Positions 49,120 through 60,713 of a DNA stretch of 64,000 bases are shown here, one piece after another. Where the stretch lies: the NCBI RefSeq assembly GCF_032854445.1, contig NC_088300.1, forward strand, positions 62,162,984 through 62,226,983. The letters run 5' to 3'. Both the position numbers and the translations under genes were made by a program. Position 1 is the first letter of the stretch, and each line of letters begins with the position of its first letter. The notes beneath the pieces are model-generated. The model saw nothing but the letters and a program-made list of their open reading frames with translations. It did not search any database and was not told the origin of the DNA. The stretch comes from Liolophura sinensis. Lineage: Eukaryota; Mollusca; Polyplacophora; Chitonida; Chitonidae.

Positions 49120-49740
49120 AGAGCAGATGTGGTTACTTGGTCTCTTGTGACTGTTCTACTGATGCATGTTCGTGGATACTTAATCACTTTTTAAAGATTC
49201 TACTGATGCGAATATGAGATTTCTACATCTCACATTCTAATAACTCCTTTGTGAAATTTCTACATCTCACATTCTAATAACTCCTTTGTGAAACTGCCTT
49301 GTCTGTTGTGACTGATCTTCTCGTGACTCCGTTGTGGAACTACTTTGTCTGATGTGACTGATCTTCTGGTGACTGTGTGTTTACTCGGTCTGGTGTGACT
49401 GATCTTCTGGTGACAGTGGGTATTTACTCTTTTGTGACCGTCTTGTTGGTAAAAATGAGTGTCTACTCGGTGTGTTGTGACCGTTCTTCTGGTGACAATA
49501 GGTGTCTACTGCGTCTGTTGTGGTTGTTCTACTGGTGACAATGGGTGTCTACTTTCTTGATTGTAACTGCTCTTCTGGTTACGGTGGGTGTTTGCTTTCT
49601 TTGTTGTGACCGTTCATTTGGTGACTATGGGTGCCTATCTGACCTGTTGTGACCGCTCTGTTGGTGAGAATGAGTATCGGTCTGTTGTGACTGTTCTGTT
49701 GGTGACAATGAGCGCCGATTTGATCGGATTGGTCTACATG
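49120..49740. repeat. ~42-bp minisatellite, about 13 units
   Basis: The core 'ctggtgacaatgggtgtcta' followed by 'ctgttgtgaccgttcttc' recurs near 49368, 49409, 49490, 49533, 49575, 49617, 49660 and 49699, mostly 41-43 bp apart. The left third is degenerate. Inside it, 49219-49255 and 49256-49292 are two perfectly identical adjacent 37-bp copies. Confidence 0.85.
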
Positions 49741-50223
49741 ATTAGTGACAATGTTATCCGAGACTGTTTGGTCACATTCTATGGTCTGTGTGTTTTAAGC
49801 AGCTGTGTAATGATCGCATTACCTGGCAGATGATATGGTATTCCAATAGTTGCTGTCACTGTATGTCAGATTCTAGCGGTGTAACGGATTTGAGATGATG
49901 AACAAATAGCTGTAAAAAGGGTAACAGTATTTACAGAACTTTTTCCGACGTATGTAGCCATTCGTTTTTAGGTCGTGTCGAAAATTAAAATACATATAGA
50001 TGATACAGCTTGTTTTATTACATATTAATAGCCTAACAGCTGTACTTGAATACAGGGAAAATAACTACGGAATCGCGTCAAACTGTATTCTGGGATCACT
50101 GACTCGATTTCAACAGGGATCCAAGAGACCGAATAGAGCTCATGGCGTCAGTTTTGCAGAAGCCACATACATCGAGGGTAAATCCAGAGCAGTGAAAAGG
50201 TAAATACACCGAACTAGTAGGTG
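49741..50223. other. No recognised feature
   Basis: Unique DNA. The 67-codon frame at 50000-50203 ends next to 'gaaaag|gtaaat', a weak donor-like site, but has no recognised motif. Confidence 0.35.
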
Positions 50224-50310
50224 ATGGAACCCAATGATGAAGGATGGATGGCAATCGGATAATACAGGGATGGAAAATATGTTAAGTGTTTTATAGTACA
50301 GAATGATATT
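50224..50310 (+). repeat. Diverged copy of the sequence at 52366-52460
   Basis: 'atgatgaaggatgg' followed by 'caatcggataa' matches 'atgatgaagggtgg' followed by 'caatcggataa' in the downstream copy. Similar wording continues for about 60 bp. The two copies lie on either side of the Tc1-like element in the same orientation. Confidence 0.5.
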
Positions 50311-50375
50311 ATCTGCTATGAGATCGCTGCAGGTTTGACCGTACCTGTATTCTTTTCCTATCGGTATATATTATA

Positions 50376-50401
50376 AACTCTGTCAAAAAAGAAACGCAAC
50401 C
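50376..50401 (+). repeat. Left terminal inverted repeat
   Basis: Starts AACTCTGTCAAAAAAGAAAC and ends GCAACC. It is identical over 26 bases to the reverse complement of the right end. It is the presumed binding site for the N-terminal domain of the transposase. Confidence 0.97.
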
Positions 50402-50648
50402 TCTGTCCTCGGATATCAAAAATTCGTCCGAATAAAGTCGAATAAAATTGCTTCCAAACTAAATTTTAGCCAAATGTAATGAAATTATACACGTTTTTAA
50501 TGAAGATTACCATCCAAACAACTGCCTTTTCTCTCCTAAGTGTATTTTATTGCTTATTACGTCACAACGCATGGACTGACCCTGTTGACGTCGCACACAG
50601 AACCATTCACATGCAAATCATGTCAGTGGCAGTTATAGTGTGGGGGTG

Positions 50649-50656
50649 TATAAAAG
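50649..50656 (+). promoter_or_regulatory. TATA box of the transposase gene
   Basis: TATAAAAG lies 56 bases upstream of the ATG at 50712. It also argues against the upstream in-frame ATG at 50640, which would lie before the TATA box and so outside the transcript. Confidence 0.65.
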
Positions 50657-50711
50657 CCCATGTGCTTTCGTATTTTATTCATTCATTCGTCGACGAAAGG
50701 CAGTCGGTAAA

Positions 50712-51719
50712 ATGCCGCGACTGAGTGCTGCCGACCGAAATATCGCCATTGGTCGTCTTCAAACCGGAGAAAGTTTTGGTACTATTGCACGACACCTAAA
50801 TGTTCACAAAACAACGATATCCCGACTTTGGAGCCGTTACAACAACTTTAATTCGACCAACGATCGCCCGAGAAGTGGAAGGCCAAGAATCACGACCCCA
50901 CTTCAAGATCGGTACATCCGGGTCCTTCACCTGCGTAATCGGCATGCCCTACCAACCGTGACTGCCACACAAATACCAGGTTTGAAGAGAGTGTCGGCTC
51001 AAACGATTAGGAACCGTCTGAAAGAAGCGGGTTTACGTGCCTGTAGACCAGTTGTTGGACCTGTACTACGCCCCTTACATCGACGCCTACGACTCAGGTG
51101 GTGCAACAACGTAAGGATATGGACTTTACAAAACTGGAGGCGCATCTGGTTTTCTGATGAACCCCGTTTTCTTTTGACACGTCACGACGGAAGACAGCGT
51201 GTGTATAGGAGACGTCATGAACGCTTTGCGCCCATCTGCGTCCGGCAGGTGGACAGATTTGGCGGAGGAAGTGTTATGGTTTGGGGAGCCATCTCGTACA
51301 ACCAGAAATCAGACTTGGTGATCGTTCCAGGGAACCTGACAGCCCAACGTTACATCATCCACGTGTTACAGCCTCACCTTCTCCCGATTATTGACCGACA
51401 GACACAGCTTTTTCAACAGGACAACGCCAGGCCTCATACTGCACGTGCAACAATGAACTTTCTGCAGGATTCCAACGTCAATGTCTTGCCGTGGCCCTCT
51501 AAATCACCAGACCTCAACCCTATTGAACACCTGTGGGATACTCTGGATCGACACGTGCGTCAACGTCAACCACCGCCACAGACGCTTCAACAGCTCGCCG
51601 TTGCGTTACAAGAGGAGTGGAGGGCCATTCCCCAGGAGAGAATCCGGCGTCTTATCCGTTCTTGTCCAAGGAGATGCCGTGCAGTGATTGCAGCTCGTGG
51701 TGGTCTTACGAGATACTGA
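50712..51719 (+). CDS. Tc1-family DD34E transposase, intact
   Basis: A 335-residue protein, the normal size for Tc1 transposases, acting in the nucleus to cut the element ends and join them at TA. Residues 4-43 form the first helix-turn-helix (paired-like) and 62-108 the second. The GRPR motif is at 56-59 within a basic stretch that may be the nuclear localisation signal. The catalytic domain has D149 in WFSDE, a glycine-rich GGGSVMVWGA at 184-193, D237 in FQQDNARPH and E272 in NPIEHLW. D237 and E272 are separated by exactly 34 residues. There are no stops or frameshifts. I chose ATG 50712 because it begins the conserved region and lies downstream of the TATA box; the ATG 24 codons upstream adds an unconserved leader. 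The frames at 51481-51687, 51533-51760 and 51606-51791 are shadows. Confidence 0.97.
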   Translation: MPRLSAADRNIAIGRLQTGESFGTIARHLNVHKTTISRLWSRYNNFNSTNDRPRSGRPRITTPLQDRYIRVLHLRNRHALPTVTATQIPGLKRVSAQTIRNRLKEAGLRACRPVVGPVLRPLHRRLRLRWCNNVRIWTLQNWRRIWFSDEPRFLLTRHDGRQRVYRRRHERFAPICVRQVDRFGGGSVMVWGAISYNQKSDLVIVPGNLTAQRYIIHVLQPHLLPIIDRQTQLFQQDNARPHTARATMNFLQDSNVNVLPWPSKSPDLNPIEHLWDTLDRHVRQRQPPPQTLQQLAVALQEEWRAIPQERIRRLIRSCPRRCRAVIAARGGLTRY

Positions 51720-51887
51720 GGAAGACGCCCCCTGGTGAGCAACTGGTGTCTGTGAGATGACTTTCAAAAAGACAGTTTTAAACATGACCATCTTGATTAT
51801 TATTCTGCCAAATTTCTGACTTCTGTCTTCAATAAGAAAAAAGTTGTGCCGTCCTAAAAGTAAATATTAAAATCTCTAAAATACGGG

Positions 51888-51913
51888 GGTTGCGTTTCTT
51901 TTTTGACAGAGTT
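51888..51913 (-). repeat. Right terminal inverted repeat
   Basis: The plus strand reads GGTTGC then GTTTCTTTTTTGACAGAGTT, the exact reverse complement of the left end over 26 bases. It is followed by TA. Confidence 0.97.
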
Positions 51914-51915
51914 TA

Positions 51916-52365
51916 TGTTGATTTCAGAGCCAATAAACCACAAGATGTACCTGTTTCATGTAGCTTATGAGAAAAGACCCGTCAAATTTCATGTTTGGCG
52001 CTTGTATTGCTGACGGAGTCAGTGCAGTATTGTATCGAGTAGTCAAAGAATTGCCGATAATGATGACGTCACAAATCACTCGCATACGAAGTAGAGGGAT
52101 GCAGTTTTACACCGTGTGGCAGATAACGAAGTGTTTTCAACGGGCAGTGCACCTGGGAAGGTAATACAATGACCTAAGAGGCAGTTTACAGTACATCCTA
52201 ATAGCATAATAGCAGTACTTCAAGGTAGAGACAATGAGCAAGGTGTCGCGTCCAGCTCGTCCTATTGCATTTTTAGGTCATTGTTGCATTTGGAACTTGT
52301 CAGTATTGTTAAAGCGATGTACAGCGAGGACACGTCCAGAATAGCAAGGAAAACGTGCCCTCTAG
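51916..52365. other. No recognised feature
   Basis: The 65-codon frame at 51967-52164 has no recognised motif. It ends near 'gggaag|gtaata'. Confidence 0.35.
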
Positions 52366-52460
52366 ACAGTGAAGGAAGGATGATGAAGGGTGGGAAACAA
52401 TCGGATAAATCAGTGATGAGAAACATTGTTCAGGGTATTTTAGTATGGCTTCATAGATTC
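52366..52460 (+). repeat. Diverged copy of the sequence at 50224-50310
   Basis: See the partner entry at 50224-50310. The shared phrases are 'atgatgaagg', 'caatcggataa' and a following 'gtattttagta' / 'gtgttttatagta'. Confidence 0.5.
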
Positions 52461-53219
52461 ACAAGATGATAGAAAGAGAAAATCGCTGTAGACTTGTAAA
52501 TGTAGGGCCTACCTGTCCGTCCACGAAATGCTGACATTCGTGCTAAAGCTAACAAATCTACATTATTCATACGTGTTTTATGTACAATGATCCAGACAAA
52601 TTGCTCGTGATTCCGTGTCCAATTCTGCATAATAATGAGATGAGCAACAGAGGACAACCTACCACAGGCAAGGGCACAGTTGTCGAACTTTGACATCACG
52701 GCAGGCCGCAGGTAGATTACGATCAGCTAGTCACACTATAAACATCTAACGCTGGCTGCGAATTGACTCGGAGATATAGCAGCTGTTTCCTGGAGACATT
52801 GATGTCCCATATTAATAGCGCAATTCTATGTAGCAATTCTTAGGCGATGTGCTTTGACGTCTAAAATACGTTACGGTGACACCCATTAGTTGTCTTGAAT
52901 ACTAAGCTTTGCAACAATATTCGTTAGCCTCTCTTCCGACAGAAGAAAATTGATTTGTTTCGTATGGAAGTTTACAACAACGGACAATCTGATCAGTTGC
53001 GACTTAAGTACTAAAGCACCAAGCTGCCCACCCTGTGAGCACTGAAGCCCGTAAACGTAAGACTTGGGAAAATGGTCATTGCTACCTCGTCTATAACAAG
53101 AGAAATAAATAAGCGGGCAATACTTTGGTTGACCTCTAACAGTGTGCTCTATAACCTAATATGTCGCGACCAGCGTATATCACAGTTGTTCATAAATTGT
53201 GATACAATCTAAATATAAG
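52461..53219. other. No recognised feature
   Basis: Unique DNA with one 82-codon minus frame (52451-52699) and no motif. Confidence 0.45.
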
Positions 53220-54600
53220 TTTCTTCCAAACGCTTACATCCGTCCCAAAAATCCTGACCTCAGATAATCTCTCAAGCCTAGCATCCCTACTAATAACATA
53301 ACCCTGACGATATTCTGCATCTTTCGCACCCTTGAGAATAATGTGGCTCCTTCACCAGCGTAATATATAAAGTTGCTCCTATATAACCCTAGCATAAACT
53401 TCCCAAGCACACCCAAGCAAAATAATAAGCTGACTCCATCAGATACCTAATAATAATATGATCCTTTCTCAAGCCACGAAAATAGCATGGCATGCTGTCT
53501 GTGACGAAAATAACTTGGGACAGATTCCAGCCCATGTATGATCAGTTTCTACCCTTCCTTCCCTTACAGTATGGTGGCTTTTGACGATCCCCAATTTGAT
53601 AGCTTATCACTCCTATATCAGCAACAGGATTCGTTTAAAGACGTAAATAAATTCCTAGTTTTCTACAACCGTAACAATACAGTGGTTCCGTATAACCCGG
53701 ACCATATTCTGGTTAGTCTGCTATTCCGTTACATCAACAGTAATGTCACTTAAACCTAACAACAAACCAGCTCCATCTTTGCACAGGTAGCACTGCAGGA
53801 CTTCTCAACCGTAACATTTAAATGCCTCTCCACTTTATACTGAATAATCAAACTATTTTATGGCCCAGGCAAAATGTAATATTTTGACTCTAACAAAAGA
53901 TATTCCAGGAACCTTGCAGTGTGACCTAGTTTCTTTGAAACCCTAGTAATGACCAAGAGCTTTGGTCGTTGTTGTTTTTTCTTTTTATTTGTTTCACTGT
54001 ATACAAAGTTTGGAACTTTGCAACATTGCATGATACGGCCGGAATAAAACTATGCATGAGGGGCTTGTTTTCAAATGAATAAAGAACAGAAAGGTAAACA
54101 TAACCATGGATAGCCTACGAAACTAAAAAAAACAGCGATACTGACTTTACATAATTTTTAAACAAGATATACAAAATACAGCCACAACGAAAATAAAAAC
54201 TTTTAAAACACCACTAAATATAACACAACTCTGACAATATCTTGGATCCTTTAAATAGCCTAACTCACTCTTAGCCTACACTTGGCTCCTCCGTGGTCAT
54301 TACAGTAACATGGCCTTCCACAACCTTGACAAAGATAACTCCTCTTCAATCCTGACAATAATGTACTTACTTTTCTTAACCCTTATTTTATCCTAGGTGC
54401 CTTTGCTCCAAAACCCAATAAAGAACCCGGCGCCTTTCAAATAAGAGCAGTATCCTATCGCCCTCAATGCCGAACAAGAATCTGACGACTTTCAAACACG
54501 AACACGAACTTGACGCCTTCAATCCTGACCAAGAGTCTGGTGTCTTTAATTTCCGAGCAAGAATTTGTCGCTGTTCATGCCCAAATAGTGAAGTGGAGAA
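53220..54600. repeat. Very degenerate tandem-like region
   Basis: Phrases such as 'aataatgtggctccttc', 'aataataagctgactcc', 'cctgacaata' and 'ctttcaaa' recur irregularly. This suggests an old decayed array with units of about 30-50 bp. I could not fix a period by eye. Confidence 0.35.
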
Positions 54601-57084
54601 GTCTAAACATTCATCATAGCTTAGTGCCCGTTTTAACCTTTTTCCAGAAGTAAGGAGTAAGCTGACTTAAAACTACAACTGCTCAAATCTTTGAAAAATA
54701 TGATATTTTTGGGGAAAAATAAAATAAAAATATTTGCTAAAAATCTAGGTGGTTATGGCCAGTATTGTCATCGCGTCAAAATTAACAGACGTGCCTGAGG
54801 ACAGAGTGGCATCATCTAGTGGCATCATCTAGGGACGTAGCAGCACTTGGCCTCTTAACACAGACCACAGACAGACAATCGCCTCATAAAGTATTCACAT
54901 TTAGCCTTTCTGTTGGATAACTTGTTGAACGTAAATACGACCAATGTGGGTAATTATTGGTTGTGATCTAGACTTTCTTGTTTGTCTAGTCTGTTAGGAG
55001 ATGCCGTCAGCCTATCCCTATATGTGGCACCATACCCTGTAGGCCTAATGCCCTTGCCTCTCGTCAGTTACATCATCAGTGACACTGAGTGGAGTCGATC
55101 TTTATTCTGCATTTTTATCCCATTAGTTCTTACGTCCTTTGTGGCGGAATGGGCATTGAAAGCTGCTATCCATTATTTAGCCAGTTGACAAATAAAACAG
55201 ACGTGAGTTCGAGTCCAGTTGAGAATGTTGAGTTCGAACATAAACATAAGTCAGACACCTAGAGAAATATTGTCTTCAAGTACGACGCAAATGTAATCTT
55301 GGTATACCGTATGCACAACAGTTGTAACTTTGCATGCAAATCTCGTCCAAACTGCAGACAACAGTATGCTGCCAGTCGTCTGGAAATGGAAACCGCTGAA
55401 TTCCATTAGATTTGCAACATTCGACTAAAATTGCATCATTGTTCACACATACCCGAAGTTGTTGTTGTTGTTGCAAATGGCGCCTCGTATGAAAATAGCT
55501 CCAGGAAGCTGTTTTGGGTCTTGAAGTCGAACGTGCATGAACGTTGTGAATCAGGTTTACAATACATTCCATGCCGGTTCGTAGGTTTGTACACAAAGAC
55601 ATACAATGCCTTTGTTGTGTGCCATAACTCTACCTTGTTTACGGAGCAAGCTTTCTCGGTGTAAAATATCAGATACGCGGATTTAGTAATCGTGAAATGC
55701 CGCTGAATAATAATAATGATAATAAGCGTCATAAACCCTAATGATAAGTAAGTCGTAAACCAAAAGGGTGGGGGTGGGGGAGTGGGGGGGGGGTCCAAAT
55801 TGATAATTGCAAGATCCATGTCTAAAACAACCTAAACATCAATTCATCTAGGAATAGGTAAAAAAAATATACATAAATTGTAAATAAAGCTGGTAGCAGG
55901 TAACATTAACCAGTGATACTGGGAAGACAGTCGATATTCTAAGCATGATATCCAGTTCAACTTTCAGATTTGTAGTCCGCGAATAATATGTTCACATCGA
56001 AAAAAAACTACACGTATCACAGTCGCGCCTTGATTGCAAATGGCCAGAAAAGCATCATGTTGATTTAATAAGCATGTATGTTTAGTGTGCCTGAGGCCCT
56101 GGTTAAGGGGAATCCAATACAGCTTTGACAACTACATGAGTATGTAACAAATCGCCAGATGTTTGGAATGACAGAAGCAACATCCTAGTATAGGTCGTTC
56201 ACTGATTGCTCCTTTCCTTGTTGAACTATGTTCAACGGTTATGGCATACGCAGGACATCAATGGTGTTGAGTCAGAGAAATAAGCCGTGAGAAGCCTATG
56301 CAGAAGCATTGAAGTAGCTCCAAGCTTTGTTGTTAGACGGCACCCGACTAGTCTACAAGGCTTCCATCAGACAAGTCGAGCATGTATTGCTGTTTCGCAT
56401 AATCTGGCGTAACTGAAACGTTTTATGCGCCGTGGACTTCCTCCAGCCTTCTGTTTGCTGTCAGTGGTTTCCGTGTATAGCTGTACACCGCCACTTGTGT
56501 GGTTTTATATTGACGGCACTGGACGGAATCTAAATTTTGATGCTAAAAAAAAGCATCTGGAAAAAATCATTAAGTTGGGTTGTGTCTGGAGGGATTTCTG
56601 TCTTTCTAAACTGGCTAATGGTTTTGGAGAGTTCAAAAAACTGGGAGATGTGCGGTATACAGTGATAACTTGTGGGATTTGAGACTGATGTGTGCTACTA
56701 TCGTATTCCCTCTCAAGACGCCTTTACATAACTAATGAACAGCGTCTTCTTCGCCGACGGTCAGACACAGGGCAAGCAATTAATAAAATGGATGTAACTG
56801 TTTAGATTTATATATGAATGGGACAGTATAGCTCATGCGTTGAATAGGTAAGTACCAATCCACCAGGGTTCGAAACCAAGGGTGAATGAAAAAAGACACC
56901 GTTCTATTAAATCGGATTTCGCGATAAATTGCACCACGTGAATTCGACGGGCCCAAAGGTTAATGTACATGTACAACTGATGTTATTTGTTAAACATTAA
57001 AGGTTGACTGCGTTAATTTGTTTCTTCATTGATATATATTTTTGTTGAGGTAAAATAAAGATAGACCTCTTTACTATAGCGTTT
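54601..57084. other. No recognised gene
   Basis: A (GTT)5-like tract lies near 55456 and a G-rich stretch at 55767-55794. The frame at 56425-56682 (+, 85 codons) starts MRRGLPPAFCLLSVVSVYSC, which looks like a signal peptide. There is no other support, so I do not call it a gene. Confidence 0.4.
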
Positions 57085-57095
57085 TGTTTACTATA

Positions 57096-57358
57096 TTTGT
57101 TTGTTTTATTGGTATCTTATGGCCTACTCAAGATCATTTCACTTATACGACGGCGGCCAGCATTGTGATGGAAGGAAACCTGACAGAGCCCGGAGAAACG
57201 CACGGCCATCAGCAGGCTGTTGGCAGGCATTCCCACGTACGCTTGGAAAGTCATGCAGCTAGAGCTGGACTTGAACTCAAAGCAACCACATTGGTGGGAG
57301 GCACCTGGGTCATTGCACCGTGCTGGCGTGCTGACCCCCTCAGTCACGCAGGCCCCCT
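57096..57358 (-). mobile_element. Full-length tRNA-derived SINE with target-site duplication
   Basis: The minus strand carries a B-box-like 'gagttcaagtccag', the body with 'ggccgtgcgtttctc', and a 3' domain with 'gccgccgtcgtataagtgaa'. The 3' tail is short and altered ('ccaataaaacaaac'). TGTTTACTATA at 57085-57095 and TGTTCACTATA at 57359-57369 match at 10 of 11 positions, which fixes both ends. The 119-codon frame at 57084-57443 (+) and the minus frame at 57117-57365 run through the SINE and are not genes. Confidence 0.9.
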
Positions 57359-57369
57359 TGTTCACTATA

Positions 57370-60300
57370 AGTGCACCAAAAAGTTTACCTGTGGCACCAT
57401 TTTAAAAGCATTGTCTAGTTCGACCCTTGATGCATGCACTTGAACCTTTGAGCTGTAATAAAGTTGATTGCTGTGTGAATATGTTAAATATGTTGTCCCA
57501 TATGTTCGTATAAATCTCATTAACAAAGCTAATATCGGTATATAAGTTTCTCACGTAATCCATCGAGACTTATCCAAGGGGTCCGCGATGCTCGTCTGGT
57601 CGAAGATTACGTATGTGTATTACAGCTTAAACAATTGCTGTGGTATTTTCGGACAAACGCTTTTCCAAAAATGTATATACGGGACCACTTTGGATTACTG
57701 TATTGATTGTGTGCGGTGAAGTTGATTTAATGGAAAATGTAGTACAAGGCCTAATAATTATGCTTCCTAATGGCCTAGTTTTCTTTGTCACGAATGTCTT
57801 GCATTTAAAAAAAAGCAGTGACCTACATTTACGCAATTTGTCATACGAATTCGGCGGCATGCTTGGTAATGGCTGAATTTCATCGACCAAATGCTTGCTG
57901 TAATTATGAAACATTACTCCAGTTAACCAGAAAAAAAGGTTAAGCTAAGTAACTTAATTACAAAATCTTTAATTAATTACCGTAATATACCAATTATCAG
58001 TACAGCCATAAAGAAAGCATGTATTCATGCCGGTTATACCACCTAAATGTACTAAGAACGCCCTGATATTGTAATGCGGATTTTCAGTTTAAATATAACT
58101 ATTATCCCTAACGCTGAATCAGGAGACGAATAATACACTATCGATCTCTAAACAAACAGAACGGTTTGTGCTCATGTAGCGCCTATCAAATTCACTGTAT
58201 GTACTTTACCTGATGATTCTGACTTACATCTGTCGAAAATATTTATGCTCGAGAATGATTTATGGGATTTGTAATCAAAATGAAATCCAAAGTTATTAGA
58301 AATGAGAACGATTACCATTTGATAAGAATTAAGTTTAGTCACCGTTGTGTTTCACAACGTAGAACAGTTCCTTCCACCCAGCCCCTGATCTATGACCGTT
58401 TGAGTTTCGTGTTTTCTATTTATCTCAGAAGAAATAATCACATATTGTGCATATACTAAAGCTGATATCGACAAATCCGAAAATCACATCTTTCAAAATC
58501 TTCACTCTGATATGAATTAGGACTGGGCCTATGTATTTCACGGGCATGTGTAGGTAACAGGCCATGGTTAAGGTTTAAATGTTGGAAGGAGGTGGGGGGT
58601 CTAGTTTTCTGCGTGCGTGTATGCGGGCACTCGTAGGTCACGTCCGGTATTCGGCTCAATGATCTGACTATATCTCGGCGGATAATTACATTACAACAGT
58701 GCCCGTGTGAATGGATCGATGGGTTACAATCAGCGTACACTGATTAACTCCGGCTGTCGGAGACACCAAGCGATCTGGTATGGACAACTGTAACACATCT
58801 TCTAACATGTTGGCTGCCAGTCAGCCTTATTGGATCGGGAGAAGCAGCCAGTTGTTTTCGGGCAGGACTGCCACCTGAAAAGACAAGACTACACCAGATT
58901 AAATCTTTGTTTACATAACCACTGATTTTTGTGTGAAATTAGCTGTAACTATTTTGGGGGATGGGTTTGTCGGAAGGGTTGGGGGACGCATAAACCCGTT
59001 GGTGTATTTCAGAACATTTCTGAAATAATGTATTTTCGGGACTATTCAGGGAAAATGTTACTACCTGTTGGTGTATATGATACACTATACGCTGTATTTA
59101 TGGGAACAAACGAAGTGGATATACGCCACGTAAAAAAGGCGAGCCATGACAAAAAGAGCGGATGCCTATCCGCCCTCATCAAGTGATTGTTTCTCAGAAA
59201 ACGCCCACAAGACTTCAGGGTGCGTTGAACAGAGCAGGGTAAGCGTAAGCCTCACTGAGATGGCATAAAGCCAGGAATAGCAACTTTGCACGATTAGCAG
59301 AAACAATGTGCTTTCGTAGATAACTTGCCACATGCCACTGTCAAACTTCCACAGATGCCTAAAATATTTTCAGAGCATTTTAAAAACTACATATACCAAT
59401 TTTTTCTTCAGTTTTGAAATTGATTTTACTCTTAAGTTTTAAAATGCATTATTAAACTTTGGAAATCTATTTTTAAAAGCCTTGAATTTTGTTTTTTAAT
59501 GTTTTAAAACTGATGTTGGAAGCCTTAAGGTAAACCTTTCAACCTCCATGAAATGCCTTTAGGTTTTACAAGCCATTTTCACAGTAATGAAAATATTGTT
59601 TATTCTTGAAAAATACGAAAACATTAGGACACCAGAGCTTACGGAGTTTTCTCTGATCTGGCTTTGGGGTGTCCATTGCACAGAAAACAGTCATTGTTTC
59701 CAGTGTCTCTTTGGTAACCATTAGCCCATAGACATGAGTACAATTATGAATAACACACTAACGTGGAATGTTCTGAATCTGGAATTTTCGAATGTTGAAA
59801 TCTATCAAGGTGCCAAGACACCTTGGTCATTCATTATTAATATCCAATTACCACTTTACGCTGAAAATTGTGATTTTATGACCTGTTCTATATTTCATGT
59901 TACCAAATCTCAAATAAATCATTATTACACAGAATGTCCATGAAAAAGCGTCAAGCTGATATCACTGAAGTTATCAAAGTGCACCGTGCGAATATCTTTT
60001 CTTGGTAGCACCTGAATTAGTCAGGTGTCAGGTATCAAGAATATGAGCACAGACTGGGGGCCTTAGGTGTAAAGCAGACCACTGTAACCGGATCATTAGG
60101 AGCACCTGTTTATGGGGGTGGGGGGTGGGGGGAGGGGTGATGTTCTGGATTCGTATTGTATATTGTATATGATCTGTGACCCCATGAGCTGTTCGCAGCA
60201 TGAGCAGGTGCTTACCTTCCTCGCCGCATCTCATTCCCACGAACTACCATTGTAGTAAAGGGTTGATTACATCTGTAGTTAAGATGTGGATACAGAACCG

Positions 60301-60557
60301 CACATTACCTAAACCAAAGAAATCGCTGATGTATATATACGAGGCTCATTTAAAAGCTATTTAACACGAGTGATGCCACTTCAACATCAACAATCTTCGA
60401 GGGTTTCTCATACAGAGTACACGAAATTAGTTTGAACACTACTTTCCAGTGGTTGATGTTCGCTAAAATAACCATGTTGCCAAAACTAAGTTGCCAAGTT
60501 ACTTCGCATATGATGAAAGATCGCTTTATATAGCTTTACTACATTTACTACTGATAC
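57370..60557. other. No recognised gene
   Basis: AT-rich unique DNA. 59380-59530 is rich in 'ttttaaa' words. A G-rich stretch lies at 60115-60140. The frames at 57640-57876 (+), 57627-57914 (-), 58456-58740 (-) and 58929-59186 (+) are under 96 codons with no motif. Confidence 0.45.
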
Positions 60558-60713
60558 TAGAATGTGTTCTGCTATTATAACACTATGTTGTGTTATATTG
60601 TGTCATATTCAACATAATATCCTGTTAGTCTAAGAGAATCGTTATGTTGAATTAATATAATATTTGTATGGTATTTAACAGAATATTCTGTTGCAATAGC
60701 AGAATACACTCTA
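60558..60713. repeat. 156-bp segment with 19-bp inverted ends, MITE-like
   Basis: TAGAATGTGTTCTGCTATT at 60558-60576 pairs with AATAGCAGAATACACTCTA at 60695-60713 at 17 of 19 positions. The inside is AT-rich and contains a perfect 16-bp palindrome, AACAGAATATTCTGTT, at 60677-60692. No coding capacity. It fits a short non-autonomous DNA transposon, but no target duplication is clear. Confidence 0.5.

Larger units (their letters stand above)
50376..51913 (+). mobile_element. Complete Tc1/mariner-superfamily transposon
   Basis: A 1538-bp element with perfect 26-bp terminal inverted repeats, flanked on both sides by TA (50374-50375 and 51914-51915), the expected target duplication. It contains a TATA box and one intact transposase gene. 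Only the terminal 26 bp are inverted; the next bases diverge, so this is a short-TIR Tc1 type. Identical ends and an unbroken gene imply recent insertion. Movement would be by cut-and-paste with transposase binding the ends. Confidence 0.97.

Noticed and set aside
50640-50711. Upstream in-frame start of the transposase (24 extra codons)
   Set aside because: The ATG lies before the TATA box and the extra residues are not part of the Tc1 transposase family.
56425-56682. Small secreted protein gene (signal-peptide-like start)
   Set aside because: Only the N-terminal hydrophobic run supports it; no promoter, splice site or recognisable mature domain.
57084-57443. 119-codon reading frame
   Set aside because: Runs antisense through a SINE with clear target-site duplications.
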